From Hygrocybe punicea (taxonomy: Eukaryota; Basidiomycota; Agaricomycetes; Agaricales; Hygrophoraceae): DNA of 64,000 nt. Shown here piece after piece: positions 35,365-46,934 of this stretch; positions within the stretch are counted from its first letter, which is position 1; every line of letters begins with the position of its first letter. Under the pieces are notes generated by a model, which was not told where the DNA came from, did no database searches, and saw only the letters and a program-made list of their open reading frames with translations. The position numbers and the translations under genes are program-made. The DNA is taken from the NCBI GenBank assembly GCA_963556145.1, contig OY744468.1, forward strand, positions 5,394,001 through 5,458,000, given 5' to 3'.

Positions 35365-38300
35365 CTACCATATAGTCTTGTATGCATACATGTTATGCCA
35401 GTTATTAACAAAGAATGTTGAACATTTATCTAGAACATCATGAGTGGTCCATGTTCTTTCTACGCACCGTCCAAAAGTAGGCATTAACATGCAACTTTGA
35501 CGTATGCTGGTCAATGGAATGATAGAATCAGCAGGACTTCCATCAGTACGGTAAGACCTTTTGATAGAGTACATGTTGTGGTTTTGTTCTGCAGCAGGCT
35601 TTGTCCTCGTGTACCATTCAATATACGCCAAAGGTATCAGGGGCCAAAATGATGGTGATGGTCCAAGGCCATAATCTAATGATGAGGGAAGTGTGAAAAT
35701 GACTCGGAGATGCCCTATCCTTGTTCCTAGCATTTTCGTGGTCAACAGAAGTCAATGTGGTAGAAATGGGGGCAGACCTTCAAGGCCGGTGGATTCTGCA
35801 TCATCTGTGTGCAGGATGACAGCAGTGTCAAATCAACTAGGCCTGTTCTTCATTGCAGGAGCAGCTTTGAGGACGTCACATTCTTCCTCACTGTCTTCAA
35901 GACTGGGAGGATGAAATTTGAATGTATGGTAGACATCAAGCCTCTGGAATTGTAGGGTATGCAATGCAGTGATCCGAGAAGGTGCTGGGTGGGGTGTGAG
36001 ACGATTTAGATAGTCCTTGAGAGCAGTAGAAAGTCCAGGAGCTGAATGTTGTTTTTCGATATCAGAAATTAAACGTCGAGGCTGAGTCGGATATTTAGGA
36101 AGTGAGATTGCTTTTCCAGCCACATTGCATGAAAGTGACTTGGATGGTGGATTGTCAGCAATATGTTCGTTTTCTCTCCAGGAAATGTAATTTTGGAAAG
36201 TAAACATCTTCTCTTGATGCGAAAGCCATTTTATCATCTGGGGAAACTCGTCACGTTGGTTTGATGCCCGCCACCCTTCCTTCGTGAAATCAATGTGGAG
36301 ATGTTTGAACATTTCTGTGTTATAATTGTCAGATGTTCCAAGATACTTGATGGACTGGATGTAGTGGATGAGGCAATGGAATTTGGGGATGTTAAGATCC
36401 TGGCATATGCCTGTCTCGATGAAGTATGATTTGTGATGATGAAAGGCATCTAAGGCATCTTGCATGTAACCAAGGGTAATGTTGTCATGGGTGCTGTATT
36501 GGGCAAGGTAAATGAAATCGAGAAGAGAACGGCATGCGATGATAGCTTTCTGGGGCATGACACTGATAAGACAGCCTAGGAGAATCTTTGCCATGTTTTT
36601 CCTCTCTGTGCCAGATATTTGGGAGAGTGCAGATATACCATTTTTGAAATGACACAATCCATACGCAGGTGGGAGACAACGTATACGGCAGTCCAGTTCG
36701 TTAGGTCCTATGGTCCGTTTACACCAGTTTGTGAGATGTTTGAAAACACCCTGGTAGAGTTGATGAAGAACATCAGGAGTGATAGCAAGATGAATGTCAG
36801 TGTGTGGAAACCCTGCCCAGAATGGAGCGTACACACTCCCAGATACCCCCCTGTCCATGCAATACTTGTGGAACTGTGATTTTGTCGTTGACATCTCCTG
36901 TGCCTTATCTACGACACCAAATGTCCACTGACCTGCCCTGTGGAGGAATGGACCAGGATCCTGAAGCTTGTCGGAAGGGCACTGGCATTTAGGGCATGTC
37001 CCATACTTAGAGCAAGATACAAGGCATTGTTCTGGGTAGTCGGCGACATAGCATGCCAGGATTGGGTATACCTTTCTTACAAAGCCCTCGCCACCTGTCA
37101 TCTCAACACCATTCTTCCCTGCATCCATCAAAGGAGCCAGAATCGTTCGCATGGACTCGTGGAACAATCGTTGATTGCGTGCTCTATGCTCCTGCTGTGT
37201 TAACTGGTCACGACAAATTTTGTCCACCGACAGGTAACCAATTAGAACACATGCATGCTGCGAGGGTTTATGACGAATGGCTTTGGGTATATTTCCCAAT
37301 GTCAGATAGACAGGATAAGCAGATTTGCCTCCAGTGAACTGCGTAAGTTGAGTCTTGTCAGTCGCAATAATCACAGGTGCCAGTGTGGAGCCCACTGGGA
37401 GGCGGTTCTACAATTCTATCAGAAAGATAACCTATGGTTGAGGATCATGGCTAGTGCACCTGAACTACATGCCACCATGAACTCGTCCACATCTCAGAGT
37501 AGACCCTGTTGTCACGATTAGAATCGGAAAACACTTTCTTCGGCTGGTAAACCATATATTTTGATAGAGTTGGATTGCCCCAAAGACACTTTATAGCCTC
37601 TAGCACACTCCTGAACCTGATGATATGCTTCTCGCCAGGGCGATCTTTGAAGGAGAGGCATTTCGTTGTCCACCTTCCTGCCCGTTCAGGAATATCGTCC
37701 ACAATCTGATGTAGCGCCCTTGTATTTCCAAATGAAAGCCCTAGCTTATCCTTGACCTTAGACATGCAAATCAGACGTGTCATATTCTTCAGAAAGTCAG
37801 AAAACATACACCAGGAATTGAGAGAAGTCTGTCAAATGCCTTGTTCCCTGGGCTGTCCTTGATTACCCAATTGGCAACACACCAGTCGAGCTCTGAGGCA
37901 AAAGGATAGAATGATTCACCGCCAATCTGGTCCCCCATCAGGTCATCGCCGTCACTATCACGGTGTCCATCAAACTGCTTCCTCCATCGCTCATGCAGAT
38001 TTTCATTCATTCTTATCACCTTAGCAGCATTGTTGTACACATCCTCCACCCTATTATCATCCACGTCGTCCAGAACCCTGTGCTGCATGCATCTAGCAGC
38101 TGCAGCAAGAGTGGATGGTCCTGGCCCTGCTTCTCCGAGCTCATTGTCGTTGGTTGTAGGCAGTTTGGAAACCATGGGAATGACGTCAAAGAGATTGGCG
38201 TCGTCTTCCTCAATATCATCCATAATGCCTTGCAGATCTTCATCCACATCCATTCCACCCAATTCACCTTCTCTCACTAGCCCCTCATCATCAATAACCT

Positions 38301-38466
38301 GCATGTCCCCACCCTCTCCTTCTAAATCTAAAGGTGCAAGTTCTGCCAACTTGCCATGACGATACCAGGAGCATGTACGTGCAGTTTGTAGATGAGATGT
38401 GCAGCCTCTCTTGGTCTTGAAGGACCTATTACAAACAGGGCATGCAAGGTCGTCCAGAACATCCAT
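35365..38466 (-). pseudogene. Plavaka (KDZ-type) transposase with one in-frame stop
   Basis: Exons complement(35365..35726, 35778..37407, 37460..37756, 37810..38466), 981 residues if the single TGA at 35833-35835 is ignored. The N-terminus has a zinc finger (Cys9, Cys12, His25, Cys32). An acidic linker follows, then the transposase core: LAPVIIATDKTQL, the CPKCQC cysteine cluster, and ITPDVLHQLYQGVFKHL, typical of Plavaka elements of agaricomycetes. The C-terminus AYIEWYT...NNWHNMYAYKTIW matches the family end. The stop sits at NRPS-(R)-FDTAV, where CGA to TGA explains it. It may be a very recent death, or readthrough could still give full-length protein. Terminal repeats of the element were not found. 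Confidence 0.85.
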
Positions 38467-38747
38467 GGTAATGCAGATACTGGATAGATGTTGTAGCTTG
38501 AGATCCAGGAGGTTCAGGCTTTGTGGGTCGTGACCTTCAGTTAGGAAAGATCAGATTACGAGATAGGGTGCACGTGCCCCAAGAACTGATTATGGACAAT
38601 AAGGACAGCATACAATGTTAGAGACGAATAGCCTGTCATGCTACAAGAGAACTAGACAGATAAAAGGTGGAGTCAGAAAACCAACAAGCTACAAAAGGTT
38701 GAACAGGCATAACATGTATACCTAATGGGGAATCGCAACAGCGAACA

Positions 38748-40596
38748 TCACAACAATTGAGAATGTCCAATGTCCAACACCTGCCTCGCTGTCTGAAGCT
38801 CAGTGCATTCTCTAATGCCCATGCAGTCGTGGAGAATAGCATGTGAGAAGTCGAGTATTTGAACGCCGCCCGTTGTTGATAAACTAATATTGTCAGGCCG
38901 TAAGTCCTGATGGCTGACACCGGCGGTATGAATGGTCTGTATCATGGTCCAAAGATCAGATCTAAATGTAAACCAAATGGGGAGAACAACATCAATAATA
39001 TGTCCACCCAACAGAATAGAAACCATGTACTGTTGGCAGATTGAAAGCTCGGAAAATGAGGAGATAGCTTCCCCTGCGTAACACATAACGAGCACGTTAA
39101 CATTTTCGCCAATAAATAGGCCATACACTATGGGTATTGCAGTGCCCTGCAGTGCTGAGAGGGTCACATACATTTTGGCTTCGTGGCGTAGAAGTGCCCG
39201 TGATGGATCTTGCATAGCAACTTTTGCAACGATGTCATCTGTTAGCACGTCGCCGAAGTGCCCTCTGAACACATTCCCAACAGACCCACTTCCCAGAAAC
39301 GTCGTCATACGTAGTTCGCAGCATGGTGGGTCTTTTAGATGCCTCAGAAGTGACTGCAGAAAAGTGGATATAATTCCCACACAGTGGACAATGGCTGGGA
39401 CAATGGCTTGGAACCGAAGAACCGCAACGCTGGAGTCAAAAGTACATGAACTGAGCTCAGTTTGACATGGAGGATCTGCCACTTCTTGGTGGCTCAGCTT
39501 GTAGATGGCTAGATCGAAGCGCTCCAGATCGAATGTCAGCTGCAAAGTTTCCGACTAAAGGTGTTCAGAATTAGAAGACACTGAGAAACAGAAGCAGCTG
39601 ACCTTGGAGAGTATGCTTCCACTGGAAAATGTTGTCAAGGGTACAGTAGAAAGTGTATTAGAACCAGCATCCTGAGGGCTATTCTTTGTGGCCAGTTTCG
39701 CTGCCAACCGTGTTCGGGACAATGGCGTACGCACGTCAATGGCTGGGATTTCAAGGTGTTGCGGAGGCTTGACGTTGCCTGCACGCAAAAGGCAGAAAAC
39801 CATGATAGGCATAAAGGGCAGTGTGGAGTTGAGGGTGGAAAGAATGTTGGAGCAAATGAGGCCGTGCAGCTTGGTCCCCGGGATTGGGCAAAGTGTGAAG
39901 AGCATATAATGATCTCCACCAAATAGAACTGCATATGGGATCTTAGTTGCTCCTGACAGCATAGATATGCCAATCTATATAATGATATGGTGATGATGAA
40001 TGCCGAGGAGCAATACAAGATTGAGACCCAAGCACCTTGAAGATAATTGATTGATGTCCTGTTTCAGTGGGACCCAGCTCTAAAATGGTAGAATTTTGGC
40101 CCAGGTGTAATATATTCTCAGCGTGATATGAGAACACAGACCAACTCTTGAACTCAATGTGGAGCTGGGGAGGAGCATCCTGACAAGGATGGTAGACGGC
40201 ATCTGGTATCTGATTATAAGCTGTGTACTGAACAATGGCCTCTGGATGTGTCTGATTTGCATCCACAGCTTTGACAGCATGGCATATCGGGATGAAGGCT
40301 TGACTGAAGAAGTTACTAGTTGTAGGTTCGTGGCTCAGAGGAAAATTCCTGAGGGACATACCCAGACTAGCAATAGTTTAAATGAGAATCATGGAAGGTT
40401 CAAGATGTTGGCCTGGTGCAGTTTGAAGGTAGATTCCAAGGGATTCCACCATGCGTGTTGCCAAGGATTGATCATGAAATATGAAAGCTGGACGACCTTC
40501 CTGATTCGGCTGCGGGATACCGGGATCGTACGGCGCTGTGGAGGTTGATGTGGGGATCTTTCTGAATTCATGTTCAGGGGGTAGAGGAAAGCGCAT
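38748..40596 (-). CDS. Protein-kinase-like gene beside the Plavaka transposase
   Basis: The 3' exons are well fixed: 38748..38961, 39031..39554, 39603..39974 and 40036..about 40310; the 5' part up to ATG 40596 is uncertain (a TAA interrupts the obvious join). The C-terminal half shows a kinase fold: glycine loop LGSGSVGNVFRG, VAKVAM (Lys), catalytic loop HQDLRPDN in place of HRDLKPxN, and DFS in place of DFG. Asp of the catalytic loop and the metal-binding Asp are kept. The N-terminal 300 or so residues match nothing I recognise. Both this gene and the transposase run on the minus strand, 281 bp apart. It could be cargo of the Plavaka element or a host gene; it could also be a decayed copy. 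Confidence 0.55.
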
Positions 40597-41309
40597 GGCA
40601 GGGATGAAGGTGTAGAGTTGTCATTAGGTTGCGGGTAACGGATTGATCACGACTCAGATCACGCTCTCTTGAAGTTGTCCTTTCAATTATTTACAGGGGG
40701 ATGACTGATAGGATAAACTGAAGTGCTGTCTGTGCCGTCAATCTATGTAGCTTGGATACCTGCCCTTTGTCACAAATCAGAGATGCGAGCGGCGGCTGTT
40801 AGCGAAAACTGAGCAAGATGATGACATAGAGAACAAATCCTGACCCAGCAGGGGGAAATTCCTAGGATGTAGTGTAGCGTGTCAGATATAGATATGAACG
40901 AACACGAATGAACACGATAATGGGGCACTCACAAAAAAGTCAAAATGAAAAAAACCTCAGTTTATGGAGCGGCGGTCCCCCGAGCGGGTCAACGGATCAC
41001 CGCAGGACCTAAGATGATGATAGTGGCGACAAAAGCCCAGCCAAAGAAAAGTGTTGCTACAAGACCCAGCTTTGTTGTTGGAAAGTGAAGAAAAAGAAGG
41101 TTGAAAAGGTGAAGGGCGATGACGAACGACCTTTTGGGGTTTTCTAACTTGAAACAGACCAGACGTACCACATGGCATTGGCAACATTGCCTGTCTGTTT
41201 GATTGCACCTGCATGCCAGGGCCGTGAGTCACGGAGGCAGCAAAATAACCCAACGTAGGCTCATCGCAGTCCCCGATGCTTGTATTGTGTTGGCTACCAG
41301 GAGGGGAAA
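40597..41309. other. Intergenic, no supported gene
   Basis: Short frames only. No repeat or RNA gene recognised. Confidence 0.5.
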
Positions 41310-41470
41310 AAAATAGGCGATAACGAGAGTTCGAGGATAATGAGGGTTCGAGGATAACGAGAGAGGATAATGAGAGTTCGAGGATAACAAGGGTTTGAGG
41401 ATAATGAGAGAGGATAATGAGAGTTTGAGGATAACGAGGGTCCGAGGATAACGAGAGAGGATAATGAGAG
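41310..41470 (+). repeat. GAGGATAA minisatellite, left part
   Basis: Ten or so copies of a 14-17-bp unit (GAGAGTTCGAGGATAAC and variants, some reduced to GAGAGAGGATAAT). The array is interrupted at 41470 by a long LTR and resumes at 44019. Confidence 0.9.
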
Positions 41471-42138
41471 TGTTACGTTTTTCAACTCCGCAACTCCGAT
41501 TCCGACTCCGCTACCCACGATGATGATTCCACTTTACCATACCTTTTTTTTCGTTCCCCTTTACCTTTTGCCTTTTGGACATTGTTGTTTATTCTTGTTC
41601 TTGTTCTCTTTCCATCCTTTCTTCTAGAACAATCCAGACCGACCATGGACACATCCCCACGTTACCTTGCTGTACCCGATGTAGAGGGTCGACGTCCCCC
41701 TGAGTCCGTATCATCGATATATCACGAATCCGGACCAACCCGATGCCGCCATTCAACTTGCATTCGAACCCGACGTAACCCGACGTGACATGACGTGACG
41801 TGACCCGACGTGACCGATGTAACCCGACACATGCCGCTTTGTGACGGCCGCTTTTGGGCTAAATCCGGCAGCCTCAAACGCCTCGGAGTTCCAATTCCAG
41901 GAGATGGATCTCTTCGGACTCAATCCCTGACTTCGGATTTACCTTATTTATGCGTCCCCTCGTCTTTTCGGAGATATGTAGGACTTTTTAGATCTTTTTC
42001 TTGCATATTTGTTTTCCCCTCCATATTCCTGTCTTCGTCGCTTTGCAACCCCCCTTTCCACATCCCCATTCCATCTTTTCTTTGTAGTATCTATTGGCCA
42101 AAATAGACATGTCCGAAAGTAGCTACACACTCCTGTAC

Positions 42139-42146
42139 TATAAAAA
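42139..42146 (+). promoter_or_regulatory. TATA box in the long LTR
   Basis: TATAAAAA in the segment missing from the two shorter LTR copies; a likely LTR promoter. Confidence 0.45.
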
Positions 42147-42672
42147 CGGTCCCCGACGACCGTACAAAAAATGAGATACCATTAGTCCCCGTTTCCCTCA
42201 TAGTCAGAACCATTTTAATCCCTTCAAATGCTCGTCCATGTAGACCCTTAGCTTTTTATAGTCCACTTCGTCGTTTTTATCGTTGTTCCCGTATATTCGT
42301 TCATTGTTTCCGACCCAACCTGACCCGACCCGCCATACCCGACATCGTCGGCATCGTTGGGTTCTTTATTATTTGTCCGTTTTCACTCCGTTCATCGCCG
42401 GATTCGTCGTTATTAGTCCAGTTTTACGCGGCGGCTTGATATTTTACTAACAATCCCTCTTTTTTACTACTATTCCCGACACTGACTTATCCAGTCACTT
42501 CTACGCTGACACCCACAGGTTAGGATCTTTATATATTTCTTTATATAGTTCCGAAGCCACCAAGAACCCGCATCTACACCGAATAGTCTCCTTGCCGACA
42601 GACATCATTGTTATTGTCTTTTCCCTCACCCTGACATATTGTTGACTTCATCCCACGACAAACCGATTCACA

Positions 42673-42843
42673 ATGGCTGTACTCCCGACACAGCTCATTA
42701 CCGTAATTGTTATTGGCAGCATTGCCATCACCTTCCTGATCGGTTTCTACTTCGTTATGATCTATCTTTGGCATCGGCACCGAAACCCTTCTGCCATTGA
42801 TACTTCTGACTTCCACCTCGACAATATCTCGACACGTAATTGA
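42673..42843 (+). CDS. 56-residue membrane micro-ORF inside the long LTR
   Basis: ATG to TGA, 56 codons. Residues 8-31 form one strongly hydrophobic helix (core ITVIVIGSIAITFLIGFYF), followed by a basic WHRHR stop-transfer patch and a polar tail (SDFHLDNIST). The same frame, start and stop are kept in the 1673-bp LTR copies with five residue changes and several silent ones. No homologue recognised. Whether it is translated is unknown. Confidence 0.4.
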   Translation: MAVLPTQLITVIVIGSIAITFLIGFYFVMIYLWHRHRNPSAIDTSDFHLDNISTRN

Positions 42844-44018
42844 CAATTGCCATTCTCAGATATATGGTTTCCATATTCATACCCTGTGCCTACCATTATC
42901 TTCCCTGATGATCTGACGACATTCCTCACCTGCATGCGAACTCTGAACAATCCCCGATCACAAGACATTTCACTGTTCTCTCTAATCCGACCATCACCGA
43001 AGCACATTCTTTTGGACTTCGACCACAGACCATACAACTTCCCAAACAGTGAACCAACCCCTATCGTATATTGTTCGCACGACACCGCTTCAATGCAGTA
43101 CCCGACAACTTGTTCCCACAGCTTGTCACTCATGCCATGACTCGAAACCTGGACCCACGTTCATTTATCCTTTTCCATCTATGATCTTGATACCTCCCAC
43201 ACTCGTTTACAATGATACCCTTTCTTGGACAAATACCGACATCAGGTGGACCGCATTGTTGCACACACAGGACAAGACACCGCCCCTCGATATGTCATTG
43301 ACACAAACATCGTCATCCGGTACAGCTTATGCTGGTCACATGTCTGACCTCGACTAGCCCACTGTCCTAGTTGGTTTTTTCCTCTATACATTCCTTCATT
43401 TTCTTTCATACCAACCTTGCCGCTATATCCACACTACCTCAAGACACTCCCTTCACCAATCCTACACTGGATGATACCCCTCTTCGACCCGACTGTGCAT
43501 TGCACCTGCCAGACTGCGCACTTGCCCGTTACAGCAAGTATGGACCCCGAATTGGCAATTCTGCATGTCACATGATCTGATGACAAATCATCCGAGTCAT
43601 CCGGACCCCCTCTATTCCTCAATGACACCTGGGCCTCCAGTTGGATCATGAGAACATTGACATGAGGACGCCTCATGTCCGCCTCATGGTGAAAACATGG
43701 TGTAGTTGGACATGTTGTAGCTTCATGGTTGGATTCCCATTTACCTCCCCTCAAGTCCATTCACTATATCTACTGTCCTTGTTGTTGGTTCGGACTTTTT
43801 CTTCTTTCTTTTCCTTACGTTTAGTCTGGTTCTTGGGGCAGACCCCCTTATCTTGGGTAACCCCCACGGTTCGCAATGACATTGTACCATGAATCCCCCC
43901 TCTTAGCAGTGTTGTCTTAGTAGTAAGCAACAATGAAAGCTGCTCTTCTCTCCTCTGGAAACCGATCCCCTGTTAAGTTGATTGTTGCCGGAGCCCGCTG
44001 CAGAAGCGATCCGTAACA

Positions 44019-44097
44019 GAGAGTTTGAGGATAACGAGGGTTTGAGGATAACGAGAGAGGATAATGAGAGTTCGAGGATAACGAGGGTTCGAGGATA
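44019..44097 (+). repeat. GAGGATAA minisatellite, right part
   Basis: Continuation of the array at 41310-41470 after the LTR insertion. Confidence 0.9.
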
Positions 44098-44596
44098 GGT
44101 TTTCTAAACTGTATTACTGAAACAATTAGGAAACTTTACCCCATCAAAAGGGTATGTACGCACCAGCAGCATAAAACGATAGAGAATAATGAAAGCAAAC
44201 TAGCCTCCATAGCTTGAAAAGGGGACAATAGGTCGGACATGATGAGGAATCTAATCGGACATCGGCATGCTGTGCTAGTGGGAGACCCAGCTCATTGAAG
44301 GGGGGTGGTAGACAAAGCTGTAATTACTGAAACGATTAGAACAAAAGAAAGAAACTTTATCCCATGAAAAGGGTATGTACGCACCAGCAGCATAAAAAAG
44401 CAGGTATGTTGTTTCCTGAAAAGGTGTCTATGTTACAGCGATAACATGGACACCTTTTTTGGACAACTAACCGGAACCATCCCGTACTTCAACACACTTC
44501 ATGCAGCATATTCTGCTGGATCTCTCACAAAAGGAGGCTCTGTGCCTGCTTAACTACCTGGATCAGTGCGCTGGCAGTCTTCCACTTGACATTTTA
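44098..44596. other. Spacer with direct repeats and a hairpin
   Basis: A block of about 65-75 bp (ATTACTGAAACAATTAG ... GGGTATGTACGCACCAGCAG) occurs twice, at 44113-44177 and 44323-44398. Next to it, 44419-44458 is a hairpin with 16-18-bp arms (AAAAGGTGTCTATGTTA pairs with its complement, one mismatch) ending in a T run. No gene supported. Confidence 0.7.
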
Positions 44597-46269
44597 TGTT
44601 ACATTTCCAACTCCGCTTCCGACCCCGATGCCCATTCCAATACCTACCATGACGATTCTACACTGCCACCTTCCTTTTTTATTTCATTTTGTCCTTTGTC
44701 TTTATTTCGACGTCATTGTTTCTTCATTTGGACATCCTTGTACTTTCTTATTCTTGTTCTCTTTTCATCCTTTCTTCTTCTAGAACAATCCAGACCGACC
44801 ATGGACATATCCCACGTGACCTTGCTGTACCCGAATAGTCTCCTTGCCGACGGACATCATTGCTATTGTCTTTTCCCTTGCCCTGACATATTGTTGACTT
44901 CATCCCACAACAAACCGATTTACAATGGCTGTACTCCCAACACAGCTAATTACCGTAATCATCATTGGCAGCATCGCCATCACCTTCCTGATCGGTTTTT
45001 ACCTTGTTATGTTCTATCTTTGGCATCGGCACCGAAACCCTTCCACCATTGATACTTCTGACTTCCACCTCGACAATATATCAACACATAATTGACAATT
45101 GCCATTCTTGGATATATGGTTTCCACTTTCGTATTCCGTGCCTACCATTATCCTCCCTGACGATCCGACGACATTCCTCACCTGCTTGAGCACTCTGAAC
45201 AATCCTCGATCACACGAAAATTCACTGTTCCCTCCAAGCCGACCATCGCCGAAGCACATACATTCAAACTTCGACCATAGACCACACGACTTCCCAATAC
45301 AGTGACCCGACCCCTATCGTTTATTGTTCACACGACACCGCTTCAATGCAGTACCCGACGACTTGTTCCCACAGCTTGTCACTCGTGCCATGACTCGAAA
45401 CCTGGACCCACATTCATTTATCCTTTTCCATCTTTCATCTTGATACCTCCCACACTCGTTTACAATGATACCCTTTCTTGGACGAATACCGACATCAAGT
45501 GGACCTTCTTGTTCCACAAACAGGACAAGACACCGCTCCTCGATATGTCATCAACAGACATCGTCATCCGGTACAGCTTATGCTGTTCATATGTCTGACC
45601 TCGACTAGCCCATTGTCCTAGTTGGTTTTTTCCTCTATACATTCCTTCATTTTCTTTCATACCAACCTTGCCGCTATATCCATGCTACCTCAAGACACCC
45701 TCATTGCCAACCCCACACTGGACGATACCCATCTTTGACCCGACCGTGCAACGCACTTGCCAAACTGCGCACTTGCCTGTTACAGCAAGTGTAGACCCTG
45801 AATTGGCAATTCTGCTTGTCACATGATCCGATGACAAATCATCCGAGTCATCCGGACCTCTTCTATCCTCAATGACACCCAGGCCTCCAGTTGGATCGCG
45901 AGAACATCGACATGAGGACACCTCATGTACGCCTCATGGTGAACACATGGTAGAGTTGGACATGTTGTGGCTTCATGGTTGTATTCCTATTTACCTCCCC
46001 TCAAGACCAGCCACTATATGTACTGTTCTTGTTGTTGGTTCGGACTTTTTCTTCTTTTCCTTTCCTTACGTTTAGTCTGGTTCTTGGGGCAGACTCATCT
46101 TGTTTTGGGTAACCCCCACGGCTCGCAATGACACTAGACCTTGACCCCCCCTGTTAGCAGTGTTGTCTTAGCTGTAAGCAACAATGAAAGCTGCTGTTCT
46201 CCCCTCTGGAAGCCGATCCCCTGTTAAGTTGATTGTTGCCGGAGCCCGCTGCAGAAGCGATCCGTAACA
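44597..46269 (+). mobile_element. Solo-LTR-like element, short form, copy 1 (1673 bp)
   Basis: TGTTAC...GTAACA with exact 5-bp duplication TTTTA on both sides (44592-44596, 46270-46274). It lacks the ~880-bp segment of the long form; the break lies between two short ACCCGA/ACACCGA phrases, which suggests deletion between microhomologies. Confidence 0.85.
44925..45095 (+). CDS. Membrane micro-ORF, short LTR copy 1
   Basis: Same 56-codon frame as at 42673, with Val to Ile, Phe to Leu, Ile to Phe, Ala to Thr and Arg to His changes; the hydrophobic helix and WHRHR are kept. Confidence 0.4.
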   Translation: MAVLPTQLITVIIIGSIAITFLIGFYLVMFYLWHRHRNPSTIDTSDFHLDNISTHN

Positions 46270-46934
46270 TTTTAACCCTTTATAAGAAAATAGAGTCTCA
46301 CTCACGAGCATCCGCAACTCCCTCCCTCGCGTATCCGGCTCCCCTTGCTACTCCCTCCCTGGTGTTGGAGAGGTACCGAGGTACCTCTCTGGGGGCTCAC
46401 GCAGGACTCGAGAGGTAAGACGGGATGGATAGGATGATGGACTGGCTACTACATCGGGAAGGCTACTGACTAGGTCAACCATGGGAACCTGGTCACGTGA
46501 CTGGCAGGTCCCACTACTCCAGCGTATCTGGCTCCCCTTGCTACTCCTCAACTTGAAACACCACCGAGCTCTTTAATTCCTGGATCTGCATGTAGCTCTC
46601 ATCTCAGTCAGCAAGACATTGATCATGGGGCTCAGGCCCAAACTGCTGGAGATATGGTGCATACATTCATTCAACTGAGTCATTCCTTCTTGACTTGAAC
46701 TGGCACAAGCCGAACACTTCCTTCCCCAGAAACCTTGATGCCAACCCTGTGAGACTCAGCGGGGACATTGCTAATCTCATGAACTTGAACGTGAATGCGA
46801 ACGTCGTGAACTCAAACCCAAATGATGTTGAAGCCATCTTACCTGCATCACAAAACCAATCAGAATGATCTGCGCTACGACGGTCAAAACGAGTTGGGGA
46901 CCGGCGGGACCTGGATCCTTACGGTGGGGTGGGC
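46270..46934 (+). other. 5' flank of the TET/JBP-like gene, probably including eroded coding sequence
   Basis: 46300-46560 has CTCCCT-rich repeats and a near-palindrome AGAGGTACC-GA-GGTACCTCT (46369-46388). From about 46600 a frame in phase with the downstream gene reads through a protein-like stretch (SFLLDLNWHKPNTSF, NVNANVVNSNP) to TGA at 46866-46868. It then continues open into the predicted start at 46935. The TGA again fits CGA to TGA, so the gene may once have started further upstream. Confidence 0.5.

Larger units (their letters stand above)
41471..44018 (+). mobile_element. Solo-LTR-like element, long form, 2548 bp
   Basis: Begins TGTTAC and ends GTAACA, with an exact 5-bp target duplication GAGAG on both sides (41466-41470, 44019-44023) inside the minisatellite. 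TG...CA ends plus 5-bp duplication fit a solo LTR. It shares most of its length with the 1673-bp copies but has about 880 bp more (about 41690-42570), including a TATA box and CCCGACGTGA-type repeats. No reverse transcriptase or other retroelement gene is present, so the parent family is unknown. Confidence 0.8.

Noticed and set aside
38748..39545. Assignment to the FunK1 fungal kinase family
   Set aside because: The catalytic loop and flanking residues (HQDLRPDN, DFS) do not show the FunK1 HRDIS-type pattern.
41310..44097. GAGGATAA array as a CRISPR array
   Set aside because: Units are directly abutting without unique spacers, in a eukaryotic genome; it is a minisatellite.
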